From Clostridiales bacterium (GTDB lineage: Bacteria; Bacillota; Clostridia; Christensenellales; DTU072): 54,381 nt of DNA. Of the stretch, positions 34,515-41,990 are shown in pieces. Below the pieces are notes generated by a model. It saw only the letters and a program-made list of their open reading frames with translations. It made no database searches and was not told the DNA's origin. The number at the start of each line of letters is the position of its first letter. Position 1 is the first letter of the stretch. The DNA lies in the NCBI GenBank assembly GCA_012838805.1, contig DUON01000016.1, positions 1 to 54,381 on the forward strand, in the 5' to 3' direction. The position numbers were made by a program, and so were the translations under genes.

Positions 34515-35378
34515 ATGAACAGCTTAAAATCACGCCTGAAAGCGCTCTATAAAGAGTGCTTTTCTGATAGTAAGGAATGTAGGGACTATCTCTTTTCCAA
34601 AAGATTGGGTCCCCATAATGCCATATATAGGGAGCTAAACAGCGATATCGTCGCTGCGATGTATATGGTCGACAAAAAGCTTGTTTATAGAGAAAAAGAA
34701 ACCTCGGTTCCGTTTGTGGTGGGGCTTGGTACATCTAAGGCTTATAGGAAAATGGGCTTGGCAACAGAGCTAATTAGAGAAAGCGTCCAAAAGTGTGAGG
34801 GCCCTTTCATTATGCTTTATCCCGCCGTCAAGGGTTTTTATGAAAAGATGGATTTTGCTGTCATCTCATATGACAACGTATTGACAAACGATTATAAGAA
34901 GATTGAGAGCGAAGACGCTGAAAAATTTTTGAAACTATATGAACTTTACAATAAGGACAACGATTTTTATATAAGGCTCAATAAAAGCGATTTTGAAGAA
35001 AAGATAGAGATCGCAAAAAGAGACGGCGGAAAGTTCTATCTTTTGGAAAAGAACGGGGAGCATATAGGTTTTACCAATCTTGAAGAGAGCGTCATTTTAG
35101 GCGAAAAGGGCGTCAAGCGTGGCGTTATGGCAAGGGTAGCAAACCTTGAAAAGGCGTTTAAGTTATGTCCGATAACCATAGATAAAAAAATTAAATTGAC
35201 GGACAAGCTGGCTGAAGAAAATAATTTTTGTTTTTTTGTCGAAAAGGGCAGAATTCAAAAATGTGAAGAGTTTGATATTGAATTGACCATGGAGGAACTC
35301 ACCAAGCACTTTTTTGGGTTAGGCGATAAGCTAAAGGAATTTGGCATAGTCAAAGGTCATATTTTGGAAAGATATTAA
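34515..35378 (+). CDS. GNAT acetyltransferase, Eis-like architecture
   Basis: Acetyl-CoA-dependent N-acetyltransferase (287 aa). The coenzyme-binding motif is GLGTSKAYRKMGLATELI (about 70-87; the R/Q-x-x-G-x-A loop is RKMGLA), then AVKGFYEKMDF. About 110-200 looks like a second, divergent GNAT fold and about 200-287 like a small sterol-carrier-type domain, the layout of Eis-family enzymes. The acceptor is unknown. It is translated from the same transcript as the phosphoribosyltransferase and converges with fumB. No good ribosome binding site is visible. Confidence 0.78.
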   Translation: MNSLKSRLKALYKECFSDSKECRDYLFSKRLGPHNAIYRELNSDIVAAMYMVDKKLVYREKETSVPFVVGLGTSKAYRKMGLATELIRESVQKCEGPFIMLYPAVKGFYEKMDFAVISYDNVLTNDYKKIESEDAEKFLKLYELYNKDNDFYIRLNKSDFEEKIEIAKRDGGKFYLLEKNGEHIGFTNLEESVILGEKGVKRGVMARVANLEKAFKLCPITIDKKIKLTDKLAEENNFCFFVEKGRIQKCEEFDIELTMEELTKHFFGLGDKLKEFGIVKGHILERY

Positions 35379-35414
35379 ATAACCCCTAAGGTATACAATT
35401 GTTAAAAAAAACTG

Positions 35415-35906
35415 TTATACAATACTCACGATACAGGGAAAATCCTTTATTTCAAGCTTATAAACCGCTTCAGCTCCGAGTTCAGGAAAGAAAACGGTTT
35501 CACAACTTGTCACACAACTTTTATAATATGCCCCTGCGCCTCCGATTGCATCAAAATGAACTCCGCCATATTTTTTTATGGCGTCATGTACTTTTTGGGC
35601 TCTTTGTCCTTTGCCGATTGTGGATAGAATGCCGTTTTCTAAAAAAATAGGCGTGTAGTCGTCCATTCTATAACTGGATGTAGGACCTATGCTTCCCACA
35701 CATTCTTGGGGCTTGGGCGGACAAGGTCCGGCGTAATATAGCGTTTGACCTTTGAGAGGCACTTCGCCGGTATTTCTCAAAATATCAAGCATCTTTTTAT
35801 GGGCGGCGTCCCGTGCGGTATACATTGTGCCGCTAAGCAGTACTATATCGCCTTTTTTTAAGGTTTTTATTATTTCTTTATCAATAGGAGTAGATATTCT
35901 TTTCAT
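35415..35906 (-). CDS. fumB: Class I fumarate hydratase, beta subunit
   Basis: C-terminal-domain subunit (163 aa) of the iron-sulfur, two-subunit fumarase that interconverts fumarate and malate. Diagnostic segments are GDIVLLSGTMYTARDAAHK, YYAGPCPP, GSIGPTSSYRMDDYTP and GAGAYYKSCV. The alpha subunit ends eight bases upstream. The related L(+)-tartrate dehydratase and mesaconase have the same layout, so a different hydroxyacid is possible. Confidence 0.92.
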   Translation of the reverse strand: MKRISTPIDKEIIKTLKKGDIVLLSGTMYTARDAAHKKMLDILRNTGEVPLKGQTLYYAGPCPPKPQECVGSIGPTSSYRMDDYTPIFLENGILSTIGKGQRAQKVHDAIKKYGGVHFDAIGGAGAYYKSCVTSCETVFFPELGAEAVYKLEIKDFPCIVSIV

Positions 35907-35913
35907 AATATTC

Positions 35914-36753
35914 CTAAAGCGTTATGCTATTATGCCTTACCGCATGGCACTGAACTGTTACTGCTACGGGCAATCCGGCTATATGGGTGGGATACTTTTC
36001 AATAAATACTTTTAAGGCTGTGGTCTTGCCCCCCAAGCCTTGCGCCCCAATGCCCAATAAATTGATTTCTTCTAATAACTGTTCTTCTAAATCATTGAGA
36101 ATAGGGTCCTCATTCTTTGAGTCTAAGCCCCTAAACAACGCTTTTTTTGAGAGCAATGCGGCTTTTTCCATAGTTCCGCCCACTCCTACGCCTACCACAA
36201 CAGGTGGGCAGGGCTTTGCGTTTGCATCTTTAATGGTTTCTATGACGGCTTTTTTTATGCCCTCTATGCCCTCTGACGGAGTCAGCATAAAAAGGCGGGA
36301 CATATTTTCCGACCCAAAGCCCTTTGCCATAACGCTAAGACAAAATTCGCTGCCCTTTATGATATTATAATGAATGACTGCGGGGGTGTTGTCCCAAGTA
36401 TTCTCACGGGAGATAGGGTCTAAGACGGATTTTCTAAAATACCCTTCTTGGTACGCCTCTTTTACGCCTTGGTTTATGGCGTCTTCTATGTATCCGCCTT
36501 TTATTCTTACATCCTGCCCCATGTCCACAAACACCACGACCATTCCGGTATCTTGACACAAGGGAGAGGATGTCTTTTTGGCTATATCGGCGTTTTTTAT
36601 CATGATATCAAGCGCAAAAGCCGTAGCTTGGCTGTCCTCTATTTCGCGGGCGTGTTTGAGTTTTGCAAGAGCTTTTTGGTCTAAACAAACACATATTTCC
36701 ATACACATTTTTTTTATGGCGGAAGTTATATCTTGGGATAAGACAATTTTCAT
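35914..36753 (-). CDS. fumA: Class I fumarate hydratase, alpha subunit
   Basis: Catalytic [4Fe-4S] subunit (279 aa). The cluster cysteines expected in this family are in SPLCQDTG, FCLSVMAKGFGSENMSRLFML and the C-terminal half (PCPPVVVGVGVGG). LGIGAQGLGGKTTAL and CHAVRHN close the domain. Start at 36753 after AAGAAGG. The enzyme is oxygen-sensitive, fitting an anaerobe. The gene is divergent from walJ and the two share promoter sequence. Confidence 0.93.
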   Translation of the reverse strand: MKIVLSQDITSAIKKMCMEICVCLDQKALAKLKHAREIEDSQATAFALDIMIKNADIAKKTSSPLCQDTGMVVVFVDMGQDVRIKGGYIEDAINQGVKEAYQEGYFRKSVLDPISRENTWDNTPAVIHYNIIKGSEFCLSVMAKGFGSENMSRLFMLTPSEGIEGIKKAVIETIKDANAKPCPPVVVGVGVGGTMEKAALLSKKALFRGLDSKNEDPILNDLEEQLLEEINLLGIGAQGLGGKTTALKVFIEKYPTHIAGLPVAVTVQCHAVRHNSITL

Positions 36754-36790
36754 CTTAAAAACCTTCTTTAAGAGAAGTCAATTTGATTTT

Positions 36791-36819
36791 ATACTACAAT
36801 AAGATATAGTGTTTGTCAA
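36791..36819 (-). promoter_or_regulatory. Promoter for fumA-fumB, overlapping that of walJ
   Basis: On the minus strand TTGACA (36814-36819), 17 bases, TAGTAT (36791-36796). The -35 box covers almost the same bases as the -35 box of the divergent walJ promoter. Confidence 0.5.
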
Positions 36820-36841
36820 ATTAATATACTTGGTGTATAAT
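36813..36841 (+). promoter_or_regulatory. Promoter for walJ with start point at the ATG
   Basis: TTGTCA (36813-36818), 17 bases, TATAAT (36836-36841). Counting seven bases from the -10 gives 36848, the A of the ATG, which predicts a leaderless mRNA. Confidence 0.65.
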
Positions 36842-36847
36842 GACTCT

Positions 36848-37627
36848 ATGGCAATAAGATTATGTGTTTTAGGCAGCGGCTCAAAGGGAAACAGCGTGCT
36901 GGTAGATAACGGAAAAACCCGTTTGCTTATAGACGCCGGCTTGGGAGCAAGGGACTTAAAAAAAAGGCTGAATATGGCTGGAGTGGACTTGCAAGACCTG
37001 GACGGTATTTTAGTAACCCATGAACATATCGACCACATAAGAGCTTTGGAGACTTTTTCAAAAACCGCCACCGTTTATGCGCACAATCACACCATGCAAG
37101 CAATATTGGAGCGGGGCATAGAGCTTAAGCTTAGTCAGAACTTTGACAGCGAATGCTTTTCCATAGGCTCTATGGATATTGAGACCTTTAGGATAAGCCA
37201 CGACGCCGTATACCCCTTGGGATATTCTATCAGCGATAATAACAGCAAGATTACCTATGCTACTGATATGGGATACTGTTCTCAAGAATTTCTAACAAAA
37301 GCCCAAGGTTCGGACATAATTATGATTGAATCAAATCACGACTTGGACATGCTTCTAAACGGCAGATACCCCGCATTTTTGAAAAGGCGGATTGTGTCCA
37401 ATGTCGGGCATCTTTCAAATTATGCCTGCGCTGCCGCCATAAACGAGCTTGCCCAAAACGGCGTAAGAAAGTTTATATTGTCTCATTTAAGCGAACAAAA
37501 CAACCTTCCTGAACTTGCCTATTGGACCATAATAGAATATTTGAAAAACAAGGGCGCAAATGAAAGGGACATAAAGCTGTATGTCGCCGAGCAACGACAA
37601 ATCAGCTGCTGTATAGGATGTAACTAA
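36848..37627 (+). CDS. walJ: Metallo-beta-lactamase fold hydrolase WalJ/YycJ-like
   Basis: Two-metal hydrolase (259 aa) of the WalJ/YycJ subgroup, thought to be an exonuclease-type enzyme linked to chromosome maintenance or cell-wall control. The N terminus LCVLGSGSKGNSVLV and the metal-binding motif THEHIDH (57-63) are clear, followed by YATDMGY and ESNHDLDML. It is not next to walRK here. The frame extends upstream to 36809, but the promoter would then lie inside the coding sequence, and the family starts at this ATG. There is no ribosome binding site. Its stop overlaps the next start (TAATG). Confidence 0.9.
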   Translation: MAIRLCVLGSGSKGNSVLVDNGKTRLLIDAGLGARDLKKRLNMAGVDLQDLDGILVTHEHIDHIRALETFSKTATVYAHNHTMQAILERGIELKLSQNFDSECFSIGSMDIETFRISHDAVYPLGYSISDNNSKITYATDMGYCSQEFLTKAQGSDIIMIESNHDLDMLLNGRYPAFLKRRIVSNVGHLSNYACAAAINELAQNGVRKFILSHLSEQNNLPELAYWTIIEYLKNKGANERDIKLYVAEQRQISCCIGCN

Positions 37628-38688
37628 TGAAAAGAATATCTTTTGAGCCGCAAGCCTTTCCCATAATATATTTGATTTCCATTTATTCAACGCTTGTCAT
37701 ATCTCTTTTTTTACAAAGAGTACAACAAAGCGACGGAATGGTTTTTTTGGCCTTTGCTCTGCCCCAAATAGCGCACTTATTGACTATCGCAATCTATTCA
37801 AAATTCAAAAAAGTAGATGTTCTTGCCGCTATTCCATTAAAATTCAAAATAAGCCCGAAAGACTATATTTGGACGGTTTTGACAGTTTTGGGATTATTCT
37901 CTATGGCGCTATTGCCCAATATCCTGATTATGTTCTTATTTGACTTCGTAGGTCTGCCCGCATCGGTAAGAGTTCCCACCATGGACAGCGCCAAGAATAT
38001 CCTCTTGGGGCTTTTGACTATCTGTATTTTGCCGTCATTGGGAGAGGAAGCACTGTTCAGAGGGGTTTTGGTCTCTTCTTTTAGGGAATATGGAGGTGTG
38101 GGCGTTGTTCTCTTAAGCGGACTGTTTTTCAGCTTGTCGCACTTTAACATCGCACAGACTGTCTATCAGTTCGCCATAGGAGCGCTTCTTTGCTATCTGT
38201 ATTTGAAGACGGACAACCTTGTCATTCCTATCCTTATACATTTTCTAAACAACGCCATAGCTTTATTTTTACCCGCCGTCATACCGTTTTTCAAAAATCT
38301 TGGTTTCAACTTCGCCACGTTCGCTGTACTTGTGCCGATGTGCGTTATAGGTCTTTTTATTTTTGTGTTGGCGGTAAGAAAACTTATCAAAGATGTCAAA
38401 AGTTCAAGCGACATTATAGTATATGAATATCAGCCTGAAAAGGACGAATTTGTAGCCGTGGCTACCCAAAAGGCTGAAAAAAGGGAACTAAAGAACGCTT
38501 TTTCTATCGTAAAGAGGGAAGTTTCAAACACTTTTATTGCGATAATAAATACCTTTAAGAAAGGCGAAAACAAAAAGAGACTGGACTTTTTCAAAGCACA
38601 GTTTCCCAAGACCAGAAGAATAAATAATGTAATAAAAATCATGTTAGCAGTAATAATAGGGTTATGGTTGTTGACGATACTATTATAA
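37627..38688 (+). CDS. CPBP intramembrane metalloprotease, copy 1
   Basis: Polytopic membrane protein (353 aa) of the CPBP/Abi family (type II CAAX endopeptidase relatives). Catalytic motifs are EEALFRG (motif 1), FSLSHFN (motif 2) and HFLNNA (motif 3), within about eight membrane segments up to residue 255. A polar 80-residue stretch (about 257-335) then leads to one more membrane helix at the C terminus. This tail is not part of the basic family fold. Start overlaps the walJ stop by one base. Substrates are unknown; family members act in protein processing, bacteriocin immunity and quorum sensing. Confidence 0.88.
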   Translation: MKRISFEPQAFPIIYLISIYSTLVISLFLQRVQQSDGMVFLAFALPQIAHLLTIAIYSKFKKVDVLAAIPLKFKISPKDYIWTVLTVLGLFSMALLPNILIMFLFDFVGLPASVRVPTMDSAKNILLGLLTICILPSLGEEALFRGVLVSSFREYGGVGVVLLSGLFFSLSHFNIAQTVYQFAIGALLCYLYLKTDNLVIPILIHFLNNAIALFLPAVIPFFKNLGFNFATFAVLVPMCVIGLFIFVLAVRKLIKDVKSSSDIIVYEYQPEKDEFVAVATQKAEKRELKNAFSIVKREVSNTFIAIINTFKKGENKKRLDFFKAQFPKTRRINNVIKIMLAVIIGLWLLTILL

Positions 38689-38710
38689 GCCCTGAAAATA
38701 AGGAGATAGG

Positions 38711-39706
38711 ATGACAAAGACTTTTAAGCTGGGAGCCATATTTTTCATAACCATATTGTGGCAGATAGGCATCAGAATACTTTTTAACTATTTGTCCTTG
38801 TCCGCAAACGCCACAAACTGGGTGTTCAGCTTGTTGATACAGCTTTTGGGCATGGGACTTTTGCCTTTCATTTTATATAAATTATGGATAGGGAACGATG
38901 TCATAGAAGGCTTTTATCTTACCAAAAGGCTGCACCCCGCCACCTATGTTATCGCCGTAGTTATGGGATTTCTGTTCTATTATGGCACAATCGGCGTGTC
39001 TACCATTTCAAGGAGCATACTTGAGCTTTTGGGGTTTACCCGCATAACCACCAGCGTAGGGACTATTTATTCGGGGTGGGAAGTGCTTCTTATGGAGATT
39101 ATTACTGTGGCGATTCTGCCCGGATTCTTTGAGGAATTCACAAACAGAGGGCTTTTGATGAGGATTTTTGAGCATGAAAAAAACCATAACAAAGTGATTC
39201 TTATTATGGCGCTTATGTTCGCACTTTTTCATCAGAACATCATGCAAACGGTCTATACTTTTGTGGGCGGGCTTGTCTTAGCGTATATGGCAGTAAAGAC
39301 CAGAAACATATGGCCCAGCATAATTGTTCATTTTGTCAACAACTTATTGAGCGTGCTTATGGAGTATTCCTCTCAGAAAAACGGCGTGATTTATGCAGGT
39401 TATTCAGCTTTAATGAATGCAGTAACACAGAACGCTTTTATACTCTTTGCCTCATGGATAATTACGGGATTGGTTATTGCGTGGCTATTAAGGCTGATTG
39501 CAAGGCTGAATAAAAAGAATTTGGAAGAACCACAGCCTGAATTCAAGGATTCATTTGAGAGCATATATGGCTTATATGAAATAGAAAAAAAGCCAGCCCC
39601 CGCAGCGTATAAGGCGAAACTTTGGGAATATGGGTTGGTCATAGCCGCTGCCGTCATGGCGTGTTCAGTCACCATATTTACCTTTATTTGGGGGACGCTT
39701 AGGTGA
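38711..39706 (+). CDS. CPBP intramembrane metalloprotease, copy 2
   Basis: Second member of the same family (331 aa) directly after the first, with EEFTNRG (motif 1), FALFHQN (motif 2) and HFVNN (motif 3) intact. As in copy 1, the core is followed by a polar loop (about 265-300) and a final membrane helix at the C terminus. AAGGAGATAGG precedes the ATG. Both lie inside an operon of walJ, rlmH, tadA, pth and mfd. Whether the two form a pair is unknown. Confidence 0.88.
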   Translation: MTKTFKLGAIFFITILWQIGIRILFNYLSLSANATNWVFSLLIQLLGMGLLPFILYKLWIGNDVIEGFYLTKRLHPATYVIAVVMGFLFYYGTIGVSTISRSILELLGFTRITTSVGTIYSGWEVLLMEIITVAILPGFFEEFTNRGLLMRIFEHEKNHNKVILIMALMFALFHQNIMQTVYTFVGGLVLAYMAVKTRNIWPSIIVHFVNNLLSVLMEYSSQKNGVIYAGYSALMNAVTQNAFILFASWIITGLVIAWLLRLIARLNKKNLEEPQPEFKDSFESIYGLYEIEKKPAPAAYKAKLWEYGLVIAAAVMACSVTIFTFIWGTLR

Positions 39707-40140
39707 CAATTAATCTTATTGCCGTCGGCAGCCTTAAGGAAAAATATTGGACGGATGCCATAAAGGAATACCAAAAAAGGCTTAGCAGATTTTGCAAATT
39801 GAATATTATTGAGACGCCTGAGGCAAGGACTAAGGAAGAAGAGATCAAGAACATAATTAAAAAAATAAAGGGCTATTCAATACTTTTTGATATAAAGGGG
39901 AAGCTGCTTTCGTCAGAGGAATTTTCCGCTGTATTTTCAAAAAAGCTCTTGGAGGGCATAAGCTGTTTTTCATTGATAATAGGCGGCAGCGAAGGAGTGG
40001 ACGAGAGCTTAAAAAAACAAGTTGATTTAATAGTTTCTTTTGGAAAAGTTACATATCCCCACCAGCTTATGCGAGTGATTCTAATTGAACAGATTTATAG
40101 GGCAATAACAATAATAAACAATATAACTTACCATAAATAG
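39703..40140 (+). CDS. rlmH: 23S rRNA (pseudouridine1915-N3)-methyltransferase
   Basis: SPOUT-type methylase (145 aa) that modifies pseudouridine 1915 in helix 69 of 23S rRNA in assembled ribosomes. The knot region IIGGSEGVDESL and the C-terminal VTYPHQLMRVILIEQIYRA followed by YHK are diagnostic. It starts with GTG, overlapping the stop of the protease gene (GTGA), and is slightly shorter than the usual 155-160 aa. Confidence 0.95.
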   Translation: MTINLIAVGSLKEKYWTDAIKEYQKRLSRFCKLNIIETPEARTKEEEIKNIIKKIKGYSILFDIKGKLLSSEEFSAVFSKKLLEGISCFSLIIGGSEGVDESLKKQVDLIVSFGKVTYPHQLMRVILIEQIYRAITIINNITYHK

Positions 40141-40174
40141 CATAATGTATATACTCTTCATATTATACTCTAAT

Positions 40175-40981
40175 ATGAAGAGTTATCAAGAAATTGAAAA
40201 ATATGTCGAGATGTTGGGCGGGGATGTAGGCTATATCGGCGTCACATATTTAGGTTATCCCATTCCCGTTATAACAAAAGGGCGAGAGAATAACAAGCGG
40301 ATTTTGCTTGTGGGCGGAGTGCATGCAAGGGAGTACATAACATCATATCTATTGTTCGAATTGATAAAAGAGTATGACGGAGAGTGCTTGATAGACTGTG
40401 TGCCCGTCTTAAATATAGACGGAATGCTGCTTAGTAGGCTAGGGCTTGGTATGTTCGATAATAAGGGATTATGCGAGGAACTATTGCGGCTTAACCAAAA
40501 CAGCGAGGATTTTTCGCTTTGGAAAGCAAACATAAGGGGCGTGGACCTCAATGTCAATTTTGATGCCGACTGGGGCGGAGGGGAACAAAATATCCTCTAT
40601 CCCGCATCCGCAAATTATATCGGACCTTATCCGCACAGCGAAAAAGAGACACAAGCAATAGTTGAACTTATAAATAAAAAAGACTATAATATGATAGTCG
40701 CCTATCACAGCAAAGGAGAGGAGATTTTTTACGGTTTTGGCGACAACCTAAAGCACAAAAAAAAGGCTCAAAAGGTGGCGGATTTTTTGGGATACGAGCT
40801 TAAGACCAGTCAAGGCTCTGCAGGCGGCTTAAAGGACTATGCGGTGGACAAACTAAATAAGTTTTCCATAACAATAGAGGTGGGGGAAGACAGGTTTCCT
40901 CACCCGTATCCTATGGGCGAGCTTGAAAATCTTGTGAAAAGGCATAGGGGGAGTCTGGAACTTTTTTGTAAACTGGGGTAG
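40175..40981 (+). CDS. M14 family zinc carboxypeptidase
   Basis: Predicted murein-peptide-type metallocarboxypeptidase (268 aa), related to gamma-D-glutamyl-diaminopimelate endopeptidase. Zinc ligands H50 and E53 (GVHAREY) and H178 (AYHSKG), the RGVDLNVNF block (121-129) and the catalytic E235 (TIEVGE) are all present. No signal peptide: the upstream ATG at 40145 would add ten hydrophobic residues (MYILFILYSN), but family alignments favour MKSYQEIEKY. Neither start has a clear ribosome binding site; a TATACT at 40164-40169 lies just before the second. It may act on recycled peptidoglycan peptides in the cytoplasm. Confidence 0.85.
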   Translation: MKSYQEIEKYVEMLGGDVGYIGVTYLGYPIPVITKGRENNKRILLVGGVHAREYITSYLLFELIKEYDGECLIDCVPVLNIDGMLLSRLGLGMFDNKGLCEELLRLNQNSEDFSLWKANIRGVDLNVNFDADWGGGEQNILYPASANYIGPYPHSEKETQAIVELINKKDYNMIVAYHSKGEEIFYGFGDNLKHKKKAQKVADFLGYELKTSQGSAGGLKDYAVDKLNKFSITIEVGEDRFPHPYPMGELENLVKRHRGSLELFCKLG

Positions 40982-40983
40982 AA

Positions 40984-41436
40984 ATGCAAGAGAAGTTTAT
41001 GCTTGAAGCGATAAGGCAGGCAAAACTTGCCGCCCAAAAGGAAGAGATTCCTATCGGTGCGGTGGTGGTTAAAGACGGTGAAATTATCGCCCGAGCGCAT
41101 AATCAAAAACAGTGCAAAAACAATGCTCTTTTACACGCTGAAATAGTGGCTATGGACAAGGCGTGTAAAAAGCTTGGCGAAAAATACCTAAACGATTGTG
41201 ATCTGTATGTCACAATTGAGCCGTGCGCCATGTGTGCGGGGGCGATAATCAACTATCGTGTCAAAAGACTTTTTTATGGAGCCAAAGAGCCCAAGTTCGG
41301 CTGCTGCGGCTCTTTATACAATCTGCCCGAGGACAAGAGATTTAATCACAGAGTAAAGGTATATGGCGGCATAATGGAGGATGTATGCGGTTTAATCTTA
41401 AAAGATTTTTTCAAAGAGAGAAGAAAGAAACCTTAA
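40984..41436 (+). CDS. tadA: tRNA adenosine(34) deaminase
   Basis: Zinc deaminase (150 aa) that converts A34 to inosine in tRNA-Arg(ACG). The catalytic motif HAE is at 51-53 and PCxxC at 80-84 (PCAMCAG). IPIGAVVVKDGEIIARAHN is the usual first block. It starts three bases after the M14 gene and its 3' end overlaps the pth frame by 52 bases. Confidence 0.94.
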   Translation: MQEKFMLEAIRQAKLAAQKEEIPIGAVVVKDGEIIARAHNQKQCKNNALLHAEIVAMDKACKKLGEKYLNDCDLYVTIEPCAMCAGAIINYRVKRLFYGAKEPKFGCCGSLYNLPEDKRFNHRVKVYGGIMEDVCGLILKDFFKERRKKP

Positions 41437-41990
41437 TAATCGTGGGATTAGGAAACCCCGGCGACAAATATCAAGACACCTTTCACAATATGGGCTATAA
41501 GGTCATAGAGGCGCTTGAACAAAAGACAGGCGTCAAATGCAAAAAAGCCATGTGTTCTTCTTTGGTGGGGGAATTTAATAAGGACGGCATGAGAATAATC
41601 TTAGCAAAACCCGTAACATATATGAACCTGAGCGGACAAGCCGTCAAAAGTCTTTTGGCAAGATACGAGGCGGATTTGGACGACCTTATAGTGGTCTATG
41701 ACGATATCGATTTGCCAAGATATCAAATAAGAGCGAGGAAAAACGGCGGTTCCGGCACCCATAACGGTATGAAAAATATTGTGGAGATGGTGTCAAGCGG
41801 AGATTTTATGAGGATAAGAATAGGTATTGGCAGAGAGGGCTCGGACCTTAAAGACTATGTTTTGACAAAGATTCCCAAAAGCGATATGCCCTTTTTCCAA
41901 ACCTCTTTTGAAAAGACTGCGGACGAGATTTTATCGTATATCGAACACAAAGATTTTGAAAAAACAATGAGGAATTTGAACACGAATTAA
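41385..41990 (+). CDS. pth: Peptidyl-tRNA hydrolase
   Basis: Cytoplasmic esterase (201 aa) that recycles peptidyl-tRNA. LIIVGLGNPGDKYQDTFHNMGY has the catalytic His, and PVTYMNLSGQAV, VVYDDIDLP and GSGTHNGMKNI are conserved. The ATG at 41385 has GGAGG four bases upstream and gives a 15-residue basic N-terminal extension (MRFNLKRFFQREKKE) overlapping tadA. A start nearer the conserved part is not available as an ATG. The gene order pth-mfd-prsA is common in Clostridia. Confidence 0.94.
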   Translation: MRFNLKRFFQREKKETLIIVGLGNPGDKYQDTFHNMGYKVIEALEQKTGVKCKKAMCSSLVGEFNKDGMRIILAKPVTYMNLSGQAVKSLLARYEADLDDLIVVYDDIDLPRYQIRARKNGGSGTHNGMKNIVEMVSSGDFMRIRIGIGREGSDLKDYVLTKIPKSDMPFFQTSFEKTADEILSYIEHKDFEKTMRNLNTN

